DNA of 64,000 nt, taken from assembly GCF_013407595.1 (NCBI RefSeq), contig NZ_JABEKX010000002.1:806001-870000 (forward strand). Direction: 5' to 3'. Below are positions 49,845-58,427 of the stretch, in pieces. This DNA comes from Lacticaseibacillus absianus (GTDB lineage Bacteria; Bacillota; Bacilli; Lactobacillales; Lactobacillaceae). Numbering within the stretch: the stretch's first letter is position 1; every line of letters starts with the position of its first letter. A model generated the notes under the pieces. It did not search any database. It was not told the origin of the DNA and was given only the letters and a program-made list of their open reading frames with translations. The position numbers were made by a program, and so were the translations under genes.

Positions 49845-50594
49845 TTAATGGATGCCCCCAAAGCGGCGATCGCGAGCTTGGTAATCGGCGATCGCAGCGG
49901 TCAGTACGGCCGGCGTAAAGTCTGGCCAAAAGACTGGGGTGAACACGAGCTCGCTGTAAGCGATCTGCCACAGCAGGAAGTTCGACAGCCGGTTCTCCCC
50001 GCTCGTCCGGATCAAGAGGTCCGGGTCTGCGAGCGCGCCTAAGTGCCGCGTCATCAGGTGCGCAGCCACCGTCGTGTCATCGATCGTCGCCGGGTCCAAC
50101 GTACCCGCCGCCGCCGCTTGCGCGATCTCTCGCGTCGCCTGGACCAACTCGTCACGGGCGCCGTAGTTCAAGGCGAAGTTCAAGACCATGCCGGTGTTCG
50201 CCGCGGTCTCGGCCATCGCGTCTTCCGCGGCTTGGCGCGTCTTGGCCGGCAGGGCATCGAGCTCGCCCATCACCTGAACGCGCACGTTCTCGGCGATCAA
50301 CTCCGGCATGAACACACCAAAAAAATCGACCGGCAGGCCCATCAGGTAGTTGACCTCCGAGTCCGGCCGCTTCCAGTTCTCGGTTGAAAACGCATACAGG
50401 GTCAGCACCTTGACGCCCAGCCGACTCGCCGCCTTCGTGATCACCTTGACGTTCTCCATCCCCTGCTTGTGGCCGGCGATGCGCGGCAAGAACCGCTTCT
50501 TCGCCCAGCGGCCGTTGCCATCCATGATGATCGCGACATGTGCCGGGATCCGAGTCGCGTCGAGCGGCTGTGGCGTTGTTTTTTCCGTGAACAC
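49845..50594 (-). CDS. uppS: Isoprenyl transferase (undecaprenyl diphosphate synthase)
   Basis: UppS extends farnesyl diphosphate by cis additions to C55, the lipid carrier for wall synthesis. The 249-residue protein has the HVAIIMDGNGRWAKKR motif (about 19-34) with the catalytic aspartate, and the RTSGENRLSNFLLWQ region (about 195) that binds substrate. The start is GTG with AAGGAGG upstream. It is first in the uppS-cdsA-rseP-proS unit. Confidence 0.98.
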   Translation of the reverse strand: MFTEKTTPQPLDATRIPAHVAIIMDGNGRWAKKRFLPRIAGHKQGMENVKVITKAASRLGVKVLTLYAFSTENWKRPDSEVNYLMGLPVDFFGVFMPELIAENVRVQVMGELDALPAKTRQAAEDAMAETAANTGMVLNFALNYGARDELVQATREIAQAAAAGTLDPATIDDTTVAAHLMTRHLGALADPDLLIRTSGENRLSNFLLWQIAYSELVFTPVFWPDFTPAVLTAAIADYQARDRRFGGIH

Positions 50595-50643
50595 GCGGGT
50601 TCCTCCTTATGCTGGGCGCTCAGCCCAACAGTCATTCTAGATG

Positions 50644-50672
50644 ATTGTATCAAACCTCACGCCACGCAACAA
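50644..50672 (-). promoter_or_regulatory. Promoter of the uppS-cdsA-rseP-proS operon
   Basis: TTGTTG, 17-base spacer, TACAAT on the minus strand, about 50 bases before uppS. The rest of 50673-50795 shows no gene. Confidence 0.7.
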
Positions 50673-50795
50673 CAATTCGGGGCGGCCTGACGCGCACCAG
50701 GTCGCATTTGGTGATCGGCGGCCATCGACCTTACGACCCGCGCACGCGGGCCCGGCGAGCTAGACGCCGACCGCTAATTTTAGGTTAAGATATCC

Positions 50796-50823
50796 AAAAA
50801 AGGCGCCCCACCTGGGGACGCCC
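50796..50823 (-). terminator. Terminator of pyrH-frr
   Basis: GGCGTCCCC-AGGT-GGGGCGCC followed by six T residues on the minus strand. Confidence 0.93.
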
Positions 50824-50838
50824 ACGCGCAAGGTCGGC

Positions 50839-51396
50839 TCAGCCTTCCTTGATCTCTTTTTCTTTGTCCGCAGCGATCGCATCGATGCGCTTGGTGGCGT
50901 CATCGGTGATCTTTTGGACGTCTTTTTCCGCGCGGTGCAGGTCGTCTTCTGTGATCTCGGAGGCCTTCTCCTGCTTCTTCAGCTTGTCGAGGGCGTCGCG
51001 CCGGATGTTGCGGACAGCGACTTTCGCCTCTTCCGCGAACTTGCCGACTTCCTTGGCGATCTCCTGGCGACGTTCACCGGTGAGCTGTGGGATCACCAGC
51101 CGGATCGCATTGCCGTCGTTAGCCGGGTTGATACCCAGGTCCGAAGCGTTGAGCGCAGCGTCGATGTTCTTCAGTGCGGTCTTGTCGTACGGCGTCACCA
51201 TCAGGACCCGCGGTTCCGGGATGGTGATCGACGCCATCTGGTTCAGCGGCGTCGGAGCGCCGTAATAGTCGACTTCGATGCGGTTGAGCAGGCTGGCGTT
51301 CGCCCGCCCTGCGCGGATGTTGCCGAGTTCGCGGGACAAGGCGTCGGTCGACTTGCCCATCTGCGTCTTGGCGGCTTCAATGATCTCGTTGGCCAT
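50839..51396 (-). CDS. frr: Ribosome recycling factor
   Basis: RRF splits the post-termination ribosome with EF-G. The 185-residue length is canonical. The N-terminal helix, the [19 protein letters not shown] segment (about 28-46) and the [15 protein letters not shown] stretch that follow are diagnostic. It lies two bases after pyrH, with which it is co-transcribed. Confidence 0.98.
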   Translation of the reverse strand: MANEIIEAAKTQMGKSTDALSRELGNIRAGRANASLLNRIEVDYYGAPTPLNQMASITIPEPRVLMVTPYDKTALKNIDAALNASDLGINPANDGNAIRLVIPQLTGERRQEIAKEVGKFAEEAKVAVRNIRRDALDKLKKQEKASEITEDDLHRAEKDVQKITDDATKRIDAIAADKEKEIKEG

Positions 51397-51398
51397 GA

Positions 51399-52118
51399 TT
51401 ATTCTCTCCCCTTGATGGTCGTCCCGATGTGCTCACCTTCGACGACCCGCTTGATGTTGTCTGGTTCATTCAGATTGAAGACCACCAGCGGGATATCGTT
51501 GTCCATCGACAGCGTGCTGGCGGTGGAATCCATCACGTGCAGATTCTTGTTGATGATGTCCAAATGGCTCAGTTCCGTGAACTTGACGGCGGTCTCATCC
51601 TTGTTCGGATCTGCGGAGTAGACCCCGTCCACGCCGTTTTTGGCCATCAGGATGACATCGGCGTTGATCTCGGCCGCGCGCAACGCGCTGGTCGTATCGG
51701 TGCTGAAATACGGGTTCCCGGTGCCACCGGCAAAGATCACGACGCGGCCTTTTTCAAGGTGCCGCACGGCCTTCCGCCGAATGTATGGTTCCGCGATCTG
51801 GCGCATTTCGATCGAGGTCTGAACGCGCGTCGGGACCCCGAGGCTCTCCAGGTTATCCTGCAGGGCCAACCCGTTCATCACCGTCGCCAGCATGCCCATG
51901 TAATCGGCTTGCGCGCGCTCCATGCCCATCTCAGCCCCGGTCTCGCCGCGCCAGATGTTCCCGCCGCCGCAGACGATCGCGATCTGCACGCCAAGGTCGT
52001 GGACGACCTTGATCTGCTCGGCGATCTTCTTGATCACTGGTGGCTTGATGCCAAACCCGTCTTCACCGGCGAGGGCTTCGCCGCTGACTTTGAGTACGAT
52101 TCGCTTGTATTTGACCAT
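51399..52118 (-). CDS. pyrH: UMP kinase
   Basis: PyrH phosphorylates UMP to UDP for pyrimidine synthesis. The 239-residue protein has the amino-acid-kinase fold: the N-terminal [15 protein letters not shown] (about 3-17), the GGGNIWRG phosphate loop (about 52-59), and the [17 protein letters not shown] region (about 130-146). The frame begins upstream at 52160, but ATG 52118 has GGAGGG upstream. It is followed by frr. Confidence 0.98.
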   Translation of the reverse strand: MVKYKRIVLKVSGEALAGEDGFGIKPPVIKKIAEQIKVVHDLGVQIAIVCGGGNIWRGETGAEMGMERAQADYMGMLATVMNGLALQDNLESLGVPTRVQTSIEMRQIAEPYIRRKAVRHLEKGRVVIFAGGTGNPYFSTDTTSALRAAEINADVILMAKNGVDGVYSADPNKDETAVKFTELSHLDIINKNLHVMDSTASTLSMDNDIPLVVFNLNEPDNIKRVVEGEHIGTTIKGRE

Positions 52119-52214
52119 GTTCACGTTTCCCTCCGTTAATTGCTGATAACAGTTTACCATAATCCGCGGCGCTTAACGAGTCCCAAGGGGGCGCCGCGAT
52201 AGGCGTGCGGCCGC

Positions 52215-52239
52215 AAAAAAAGTACGCACACGGCGTACT
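52215..52239 (-). terminator. Terminator after tsf
   Basis: AGTACGC-CGTGT-GCGTACT followed by eight T residues on the minus strand, 18 bases after the tsf stop. Confidence 0.95.
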
Positions 52240-52256
52240 TCCTTCGGTGAGTCAGC

Positions 52257-53129
52257 TTACTTGATCTGGCCCATCACTTCGTCAACGAAGTTATCCTGCT
52301 TCTTTTCGATCCCTTCGCCGACTTCGAAGCGAACGAAGCCTTTAACGGTACCGTTCTTGCTCTGCGCGTATTCCGCAACGGTCTTGTCGGAGTCCTTGAC
52401 GAATTCCTGATCGACCAGGGAGATCTCGCTGAGCCACTTGTTGACGCGCCCTTCGACAATGCGTGGCACGATCTTCTCCGGCTTGCCTTCGTTGATGGTC
52501 TCTTCGGTGAAGACGGCCTTCTCGTGGGCCAGCTGGTCGGCTGGCACGTCCTCGCGGCTCAGGAACTTCGGGTTGATCGCGGCCACGTGCATCGCGATAT
52601 CGCGGGCGGTCTCTTCGTCAGCGCCTTCGACGGTCACCAGCGCGGCGATCTGGCCGGCGTTGTGCAGGTAGGCGCCGAAGTGGTCACCGTCGCCTTTTTC
52701 AACGATCTCGAAGCGCCGGAAGCTGATCTTCTCACCGATCACGGCGGTCAGGGCCTTCGCGGCTTCGTCGATGGTCTGCCCGTCGATGGTCAGGGCCAAC
52801 GCGGCGGGCATGTCTGCGGGCTTGTTCGCCACAACGGCTTGGCCGACAAGCTTCACGAAGTTCTGGAACTTATCGTTGGACGCCACGAAGTCGGTCTCGG
52901 AATTGACTTCGATCACCGCAGCGACGTTGCCGTCGATCGTGATCGCGGCAAGCCCTTCGGCCGCCACGTTACCAGCCTTCTTGGCCGCCTTGGCCAGGCC
53001 CTTTTCACGCAGGACGTCGATCGCCTTGTCCATGTCACCGTCAGCGGCCACGAGCGCCTTCTTGGCGTCCATCATGCCGACCTGGGTGCGGTCACGTAAT
53101 TCCTTCACTTGAGCAGCGGTAATAGCCAT
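52257..53129 (-). CDS. tsf: Elongation factor Ts
   Basis: EF-Ts exchanges GDP for GTP on EF-Tu. The 290-residue protein has the UBA-like N-terminal domain ([19 protein letters not shown], about 7-25) and the [14 protein letters not shown] (about 80-93) EF-Tu contact. The frame extends upstream, but ATG 53129 has TAGGAGGA upstream. It follows rpsB across an attenuator-like hairpin. Confidence 0.98.
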   Translation of the reverse strand: MAITAAQVKELRDRTQVGMMDAKKALVAADGDMDKAIDVLREKGLAKAAKKAGNVAAEGLAAITIDGNVAAVIEVNSETDFVASNDKFQNFVKLVGQAVVANKPADMPAALALTIDGQTIDEAAKALTAVIGEKISFRRFEIVEKGDGDHFGAYLHNAGQIAALVTVEGADEETARDIAMHVAAINPKFLSREDVPADQLAHEKAVFTEETINEGKPEKIVPRIVEGRVNKWLSEISLVDQEFVKDSDKTVAEYAQSKNGTVKGFVRFEVGEGIEKKQDNFVDEVMGQIK

Positions 53130-53203
53130 TATTGTTCCTCCTATATGGAAAATTGTCGTTAAGTTAATTAAAGCGAAATTCGTGCGCAGGCGCAAGAATT
53201 TCA

Positions 53204-53254
53204 CAAAAATAGCCGCCGAAAGTCTTGCAAAAGTATGCGAAACGGTCGGCGGCC
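53204..53254 (-). terminator. Hairpin between rpsB and tsf
   Basis: GCCGCCGA pairs with TCGGCGGC over a long loop, followed by a run of T residues (TATTTTTG) on the minus strand. It could reduce transcription into tsf, since S2 is needed at a different level to EF-Ts. Confidence 0.75.
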
Positions 53255-53267
53255 ATGTTAATTCGTA

Positions 53268-54050
53268 TTATTCGGCATCCTGGTTGTCGCCTTCAACGGC
53301 TTCAACGATGTCTTCGATGGAATCAACCTTGGCGTCACCAGCGACCTGTTGATCTTCGCCCTGGTCTTCACCCTGGTTGCCTTCAACGATCGCGTCTGCC
53401 ATCTTGGCCGTGATCAGACGGACCGCACGGATCGCGTCATCGTTAGATGGGATGATCACGTCGATGTCATCTGGGTCGGTGTTGGTATCGACCATCGCAA
53501 CGATCGGGATGTTCAGCTTTTGCGCTTCTTGAACCGCGATCTTTTCCTTGCGTGGGTCAACGATGAACAGCACATCTGGGATGCGTGGCATGTCTTCGAT
53601 CCCGCCGAGGAACTTGGTCAGCTTCTCCTGCTGTTTCTTCAACAGGGCAACTTCCTTCTTCGGCAGCTTGTCGAACGTGCCGTCTTCGGCCATCTTCTTG
53701 ATGTCCTTGAGACGCTTGATCCGAGTCTGGATGGTGTTCCAGTTGGTCAGCGTGCCACCGAGCCAACGGTGGTTCACGTAGAACTGGCCGGCGCGGGTCG
53801 CTTCTTCAGCGATCGCATCTTGGGCCTGCTTCTTCGTGCCGACGAACAGGAACACGCCGCCGTCTTGCGCTTCGTCCTTGACGAAGTTGTAAGCGTCGTC
53901 GACCATCTTAACGGTCTTCTGCAAGTCGATGATGTAGATCCCGTTACGTTCCGTGAAGATGAACGGCTTCATCTTCGGGTTCCAGCGACGGGTCTGGTGG
54001 CCGAAGTGGACACCAGCTTCAAGCAGTTGTTTCATGCTCAATACAGACAT
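53268..54050 (-). CDS. rpsB: 30S ribosomal protein S2
   Basis: S2 is a late-assembling protein of the small subunit, binding near the 30S neck. The 260-residue protein has the family start [19 protein letters not shown] and the IYIIDLQKT (about 45) and [10 protein letters not shown] (about 80) motifs, followed by an acidic tail rich in glutamine and aspartate. The open frame upstream to 54476 is not coding; ATG 54050 has TTGGAGGA upstream. It heads rpsB-tsf. Confidence 0.98.
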   Translation of the reverse strand: MSVLSMKQLLEAGVHFGHQTRRWNPKMKPFIFTERNGIYIIDLQKTVKMVDDAYNFVKDEAQDGGVFLFVGTKKQAQDAIAEEATRAGQFYVNHRWLGGTLTNWNTIQTRIKRLKDIKKMAEDGTFDKLPKKEVALLKKQQEKLTKFLGGIEDMPRIPDVLFIVDPRKEKIAVQEAQKLNIPIVAMVDTNTDPDDIDVIIPSNDDAIRAVRLITAKMADAIVEGNQGEDQGEDQQVAGDAKVDSIEDIVEAVEGDNQDAE

Positions 54051-54167
54051 GTGTAGTCCTCCAATATGGTTTTTTCCTCTTCCACCGCTCTTCTCGCGAG
54101 CAGACCGCTGTGCGGCACCACGCCCACGATCACGACAGAATGTGGTTTGTGTTTTCACACTTGGTAC
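54051..54167 (-). promoter_or_regulatory. Untranslated leader of rpsB
   Basis: About 117 bases separate the promoter from the rpsB ATG. The RNA can form a hairpin (GCTCGCGAGAAGAGC region). S2 leaders in other Firmicutes bind S2 for autoregulation, but I cannot identify the S2-specific motif here, so a regulatory role is only inferred. Confidence 0.4.
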
Positions 54168-54196
54168 AGTATACCGGCTCGCCGTGCGTTTGACAA
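54168..54196 (-). promoter_or_regulatory. Promoter of rpsB-tsf
   Basis: TTGTCA, 17-base spacer, TATACT on the minus strand. Confidence 0.85.
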
Positions 54197-54202
54197 GGAT
54201 AA

Positions 54203-54736
54203 TTAGTTGACACGTGCGGTCGCCAGCGCCGCGAGCTTGAGCGTCGTGTTCCGGTTGCGGATGCTGACTAGCGGATAAAACGGCTGCGGCGTCAGCTTCG
54301 CGTACAGGCTCTGGGAAAAGTGCGCCTGCCCCGGCGCGGTCCAAAAAATCGCTTGCGGGGTGATCGCCACGCGATCCTGCGGCGTCAGTTGGGCTTGCAA
54401 GCGGGCGTCGAACCCCGCCTGATACCCCGGCAACTTGAACAGCACATTGTGGCGCAAATCGCCTGGTGCCCCCCACCAGTCTGGCGCGGTGGCCACCAGG
54501 TCGAGGTAGGTCGCGACCGGATAGCAGACGAAGCCGATCCCAAACGGATAAGTCGCCAGCACGCGCGCGACCCGCGCCGACACATCCGGCCGCGGGTCGT
54601 CGAACAGCAGGTTGCCGCTGTTGATGTAGCTGACCACTCCGGTGGCGCCCGCCTCAGTCAGCTGCGCCCGCAGCGTCGCCATCGGCACGCGGTGCGCGCC
54701 GACGTTGACCCCGCGCAGTAACAAGAGATAGGTCAT
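54203..54736 (-). CDS. DUF1697 family protein
   Basis: The 177-residue protein is a DUF1697 member, with the family start [20 protein letters not shown] and [14 protein letters not shown] (about 33-46). The rest has an alternating alpha/beta pattern. Function is unknown. I choose ATG 54736 with GAAAGGGG upstream; the open frame further upstream is not coding. It follows the GIY-YIG gene. Confidence 0.85.
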   Translation of the reverse strand: MTYLLLLRGVNVGAHRVPMATLRAQLTEAGATGVVSYINSGNLLFDDPRPDVSARVARVLATYPFGIGFVCYPVATYLDLVATAPDWWGAPGDLRHNVLFKLPGYQAGFDARLQAQLTPQDRVAITPQAIFWTAPGQAHFSQSLYAKLTPQPFYPLVSIRNRNTTLKLAALATARVN

Positions 54737-54749
54737 CCCGTTGCCCCTT

Positions 54750-55019
54750 TCAGTGCTGCCAATCGATCCCCTGCGCCTGCAAGAAGGCCTCCTTGGCCGC
54801 CCGGGATTGATGCTTGAAGTGCCACTCTGCTGACAGTGCCGCGTGCTTGTCCGGGTATGCAGCCGCGAAGAGCAACCGCACCGGCCGGCGGCGCTGCGTG
54901 TACTTCGCGCCTTTGCCAGCGTTATGCGTGGCGACGCGCTGACCCACGTCATCGGTGAACCCACCGTAGAACGTGCCATCGGCACACAGCAACACGTAAA
55001 AATAATACGGTTTAGCCAT
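54750..55019 (-). CDS. GIY-YIG domain protein (UPF0213 type)
   Basis: The 89-residue protein is a stand-alone GIY-YIG fold: the [20 protein letters not shown] segment (about 5-24) carries the variant motif YVL...YGG, followed by an arginine in the helix and an [13 protein letters not shown]-terminus typical of UPF0213 (YazA-like). The family resembles UvrC and homing nucleases, though its activity in the cell is unsettled. It overlaps the tRNA methyltransferase gene by eight bases. Confidence 0.9.
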   Translation of the reverse strand: MAKPYYFYVLLCADGTFYGGFTDDVGQRVATHNAGKGAKYTQRRRPVRLLFAAAYPDKHAALSAEWHFKHQSRAAKEAFLQAQGIDWQH

Positions 55020-55743
55020 AAAGTAACCGGCTCACCTCTTCTCCGTAGTGCCCATCTGGCCCGTACACCGTCAGCGGCGGCATGATGCGCACGCCATCCG
55101 GCTTGCCCGAGCGCAGCCCTTCGATCAAAACCATGTTCGCCTCCCGGTCGGCCTTAGGGTAGACGAAGCGAATGCGCTTAGGGGCAAGCTTCGCTGCCGT
55201 CATCGTCGCCAGCAGTTCTGGCAGCCGGTCCGGCCGGTGGACAAAAAACGCCTTGCCCTGGTACTTCAACAAGTCGGCCGTCACCCGGCAGACAGTGGCA
55301 AAATCCGTGGTCAGCTCGTGGCGCGCCAACGCGAGGTGCGCGTTCGGATTCTTGACGCTTTTGGCACTGACTTTGAAATACGGCGGGTTGCAGGTCACCA
55401 CGTCCACTGAATCCTTCGGCACCACCGTGGTCGCGGCCGCCAGGTCCAGCGCGTGCACGTCGACATGCGTGAAGGCGTTGAGCGCCACGCTACGGGCGGC
55501 CATATCGGCAAGCCGTGGCTGAAGCTCGATCAGCGTCACCTGCCCCTGGGTGCGCGGCGCGATGAACAGCCCGACGGCCCCGTTGCCCGCCGCGAGGTCG
55601 ACCACCCGGCTGGTCGGGCTGACCTGCGCAAAGTTGGCCAGTAACACGGCGTCGAGCGAGAAGGCGAACACGTCTTGCGCCTGAATGATCTGCACCCCGG
55701 CCGCCTGCAAGTGGTCGATGCGCTCTGCATCTTGAAGGTCCAT
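55012..55743 (-). CDS. tRNA1(Val) (adenine(37)-N6)-methyltransferase TrmN6-like
   Basis: The 243-residue protein is a class I SAM methyltransferase of the TrmN6/YabB group: the DAVLLANFA helix (about 29-37), motif [14 protein letters not shown] (about 44-56) and the NPPYF catalytic motif (about 119-123) for N6-adenine methylation. Its typical target is adenine 37 of a tRNA. In many Firmicutes it is paired with the GIY-YIG gene, as here. Confidence 0.92.
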   Translation of the reverse strand: MDLQDAERIDHLQAAGVQIIQAQDVFAFSLDAVLLANFAQVSPTSRVVDLAAGNGAVGLFIAPRTQGQVTLIELQPRLADMAARSVALNAFTHVDVHALDLAAATTVVPKDSVDVVTCNPPYFKVSAKSVKNPNAHLALARHELTTDFATVCRVTADLLKYQGKAFFVHRPDRLPELLATMTAAKLAPKRIRFVYPKADREANMVLIEGLRSGKPDGVRIMPPLTVYGPDGHYGEEVSRLLYG

Positions 55744-55818
55744 CGTTAACTCCCCTTTATCGTCTGGCTTTCATCATACCATGCCCCGGTGGGTTTTCAA
55801 TCCGTCCCGACGCCGCGG

Positions 55819-55847
55819 TTGGTCAACGGCCTGTTCAATGGTATAAT
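55819..55847 (+). promoter_or_regulatory. Promoter of the PlsC-type gene
   Basis: TTGGTC, 17-base spacer, TATAAT on the plus strand, 33 bases before the ATG. Confidence 0.75.
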
Positions 55848-55879
55848 TCAACGAGAAATTAATAAAGAAGGAAGACGCC

Positions 55880-56533
55880 ATGTTCTATACATTCATCCGC
55901 GCGGTCGCCCGCGTGCTCGTGTTCATCATCAACGGCAACACCCATTACGAGAACAAAGAAGCCCTGCCGGACGGGCCCTACGTCCTGGTCGGCCCACACC
56001 GCACCTGGTGGGACCCGATCTTCTTCGCGCTGGCCGGCGCACCGCGCAAGTTCGGCTTCATGGCGAAGCAGGAGCTCTTCAAAAACCCGATCCTGCGCTG
56101 GATCCTCGTGCACGCCAACGCGTTTGGCGTCGATCGGGCCAACCCGGGGCCAAGCGCGATCAAGACTCCGGTCAAGCAGCTCAAAAGCGGCCAGTTATCG
56201 ATCATCATTTTTCCATCCGGAACGCGCTACTCCAGCGAACTCAAGGGCGGCGCGGTCCTGATCGCCAAGTTGGCGAAAGTGCCGATCGTTCCAGCGGTCT
56301 ACCAGGGTCCGGTCCGCTTTTCGCAGCTGCTGCGCCGCCGACGCGTGACGGTCCGCTTCGGTGAGCCGATCACGGTGCCGAGCGGCCGGCTGACAGAGGA
56401 CGTGACCAAGGCTCTGGGCGACCAGATGCAGGCCGCCTTTGACGCAATCGACCACGCGATCGACCCAGACTTCCACTATGAACCCGACCAGAAGAAGTAC
56501 GAGGCCGAAAAGCAGCAAGGCAAGCTCAAATAA
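55880..56533 (+). CDS. plsC: 1-acyl-sn-glycerol-3-phosphate acyltransferase (PlsC type)
   Basis: The enzyme acylates lysophosphatidate to phosphatidate in membrane lipid synthesis. The 217-residue protein has an N-terminal hydrophobic segment, the catalytic HX4D motif in GPHRTWWDP (about 33-41), and the substrate-binding motif IIFPSGTRY (about 109-117). In this last motif the usual EG of FPEGTR is SG. The C-terminal tail is basic and helical. AGGAAG precedes the ATG. The following permease gene is 22 bases downstream. Confidence 0.9.
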   Translation: MFYTFIRAVARVLVFIINGNTHYENKEALPDGPYVLVGPHRTWWDPIFFALAGAPRKFGFMAKQELFKNPILRWILVHANAFGVDRANPGPSAIKTPVKQLKSGQLSIIIFPSGTRYSSELKGGAVLIAKLAKVPIVPAVYQGPVRFSQLLRRRRVTVRFGEPITVPSGRLTEDVTKALGDQMQAAFDAIDHAIDPDFHYEPDQKKYEAEKQQGKLK

Positions 56534-56555
56534 GAGATAAGAGGAATTCGACAAC

Positions 56556-57932
56556 ATGACTTTTTGGCAACGACTCACGGCAAAACCGGATCTGGCAAAG
56601 ACGCTCAACGCCGATCACCAACTCGCCCGCACGCTGACCACTCGCGACTTGATCGCGTTGGGCATCGGGGCGGTGATCGGCACCGGTATCTTCATCCTCC
56701 CCGGCACCGTCGCCGCCACCACCAGCGGGCCAGCAATCACGCTGGCCTTTGTCTTGGCCGCGATCGTCTGCAGCCTCGCGGCGATGTGTTACGCGGAGTT
56801 CGCCTCCGCCTTACCGGTCGCCGGTTCTGCATACGCATACGGGAACATCGTCTTCGGCCAGGTGTTCGGCTGGATCATCGGCTGGGCGCTGATCTTGGAG
56901 TACATGCTGGCCGTCGCCGCTGTCTCCACCAGCTTCTCCGCTTACTTCGCCAGCCTGTTGAGCGGGTTCGGGCTGCACCTGCCCCGCGCGTTGTCCGGCG
57001 CGTTCGCCCCGGCACGCGGCACGTATATCAACCTGGTCGCCGTGATCGTGGTGTTGATCATCGGCTTCATGCTCTCACGCGGGATGACCACCTCGATGAA
57101 GGTCAACCGCGCGATGGTCTACGTCAAACTGGCGATCATCGCGTTGTTCATCGGCGTCGGCGCGTTCTACATCCGCCCGCTCAACTGGCAGCCCTACTTG
57201 CCGTTCGGCGCGAAGGGCGTTTTGGCTGGGGCCTCACTGGTGTTTTTTGCCTACCTCGGTTTCGACGCCGTCTCCGCCAGCGCCCCTGAAGTGAAGGCGC
57301 CGCAAAAGACGCTCCCGCGGGGGATCATCGGCACGCTCCTGATCGCCACTGTCCTCTATGTCGCCGTGGCCGTCGTGCTGACCGGGATCGTCTCATATAC
57401 GCGACTGGACGTCGCCGACCCCGTCTCATTCGCACTGACCCTGATCCACCAGCCACAGCTCGGCGGGATCATCGCGATCGGGGCCTTGGCGGGGATGTTC
57501 ACGATGATGGTGACTATGATCTACTCCTCTAGCCGCCTGGTCTACGCGATCGGTCGTGATGGCCTGCTGCCGCCATGGTTCGGCAAAGTCGTCCACCAGC
57601 TGCCGCTCAACGCCTTGTGGACCGTCACCCTGATCATCGCAGTGATGGGCGGTCTGGTGCCGCTGACGCAACTCGTCAACCTGGTCAACATCGGCACGCT
57701 GATCGCCTTTGCCTTCGTCAGCCTCGGGATCATCCCGCTACGGCGCCATGCGCAGATCGATAACCCGGGGTTCAAGGTCCCTGGTTACCCAGTGGTCCCG
57801 ATCCTGTCGTTTGGCTTTTGCCTGTTACTGATGAGCCAATTGAGCCGAGAAACATGGCTCATGAGCCTGGTGTGGTTCGCCGTCGGCATGTGCGTCTACT
57901 TCGCCTACGGGTTCCGCCACCAAGCGCGGTGA
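56556..57932 (+). CDS. APC-family amino acid permease
   Basis: The 458-residue protein has about twelve membrane spans and the APC signature IGAVIGTGIFILPG (about 37-50) with the unwound first helix. The pattern is near the cationic amino acid transporter (CAT/YfnA) group, with EYMLAVAAVSTSF and FAYLGFDAVSASAPEVKAPQ (about 230-250). The substrate cannot be told from sequence alone. AGAGGA precedes the ATG. It follows plsC and ends at a long bidirectional terminator. Confidence 0.92.
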   Translation: MTFWQRLTAKPDLAKTLNADHQLARTLTTRDLIALGIGAVIGTGIFILPGTVAATTSGPAITLAFVLAAIVCSLAAMCYAEFASALPVAGSAYAYGNIVFGQVFGWIIGWALILEYMLAVAAVSTSFSAYFASLLSGFGLHLPRALSGAFAPARGTYINLVAVIVVLIIGFMLSRGMTTSMKVNRAMVYVKLAIIALFIGVGAFYIRPLNWQPYLPFGAKGVLAGASLVFFAYLGFDAVSASAPEVKAPQKTLPRGIIGTLLIATVLYVAVAVVLTGIVSYTRLDVADPVSFALTLIHQPQLGGIIAIGALAGMFTMMVTMIYSSSRLVYAIGRDGLLPPWFGKVVHQLPLNALWTVTLIIAVMGGLVPLTQLVNLVNIGTLIAFAFVSLGIIPLRRHAQIDNPGFKVPGYPVVPILSFGFCLLLMSQLSRETWLMSLVWFAVGMCVYFAYGFRHQAR

Positions 57933-57939
57933 GCTGAGC

Positions 57940-57989
57940 CCCAAAGACCCGCACCACTTCGACACGTCGAGGTGGTGCGGGTCTTTGGG
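57940..57989. terminator. Bidirectional terminator between the APC and GNAT genes
   Basis: A long near-perfect stem (CCCAAAGACCCGCACCAC with its complement) at the convergent ends of the permease and GNAT genes. Confidence 0.9.
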
Positions 57990-58403
57990 CTATCCAGCCA
58001 GCGGCTTCATCATGAACAGTTCCGTCGCCTCCGGGTAGGTCAAGCGGCCGAATTCAGTGTACCCGCACGCGCGGTAGAACGCCGGGGCCTGATAGTCGAA
58101 GGTCTCCAGGTGTACGACCGGGCAACCGAACGCGGTCATCTCGGCCTCGACGCGGTTGAGCAACGCAGTCGCCAACCCGCGCCGCCGGGCTTCTGGCGCG
58201 ACCCACAGCGTGTCGATATAGCCCACACGATAGGTCGACGCGTACGCGTAGATCCCCCCGATGAGCGCACCGGCCGCGTCATGGATACTGTAACTGAACA
58301 CCTGAGGCGTCGCTTGCGGATACGGGCGCACCCGCTGATTGAATGCCTCGAGCTGTCCCTCGAGCTGATCCTCATCCTCGCGCGTTGAACGATCGATCTT
58401 CAT
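57990..58403 (-). CDS. GNAT-family N-acetyltransferase
   Basis: The 137-residue protein has the GNAT core: YIDTLWVAPEARRRGLATALL (split as strand IDTLWVAPEARRRG, about 62-75, and GLATALL) binding acetyl-CoA, and a C-terminal CPVVHLETFDYQAPAFYRACGY (about 93-114) strand and helix. The substrate is unknown. GGGGAAAG lies before the ATG. It ends at the terminator after the APC gene. Confidence 0.85.
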   Translation of the reverse strand: MKIDRSTREDEDQLEGQLEAFNQRVRPYPQATPQVFSYSIHDAAGALIGGIYAYASTYRVGYIDTLWVAPEARRRGLATALLNRVEAEMTAFGCPVVHLETFDYQAPAFYRACGYTEFGRLTYPEATELFMMKPLAG

Positions 58404-58427
58404 TGCTTTCCCCTTTCATCTGAACCG

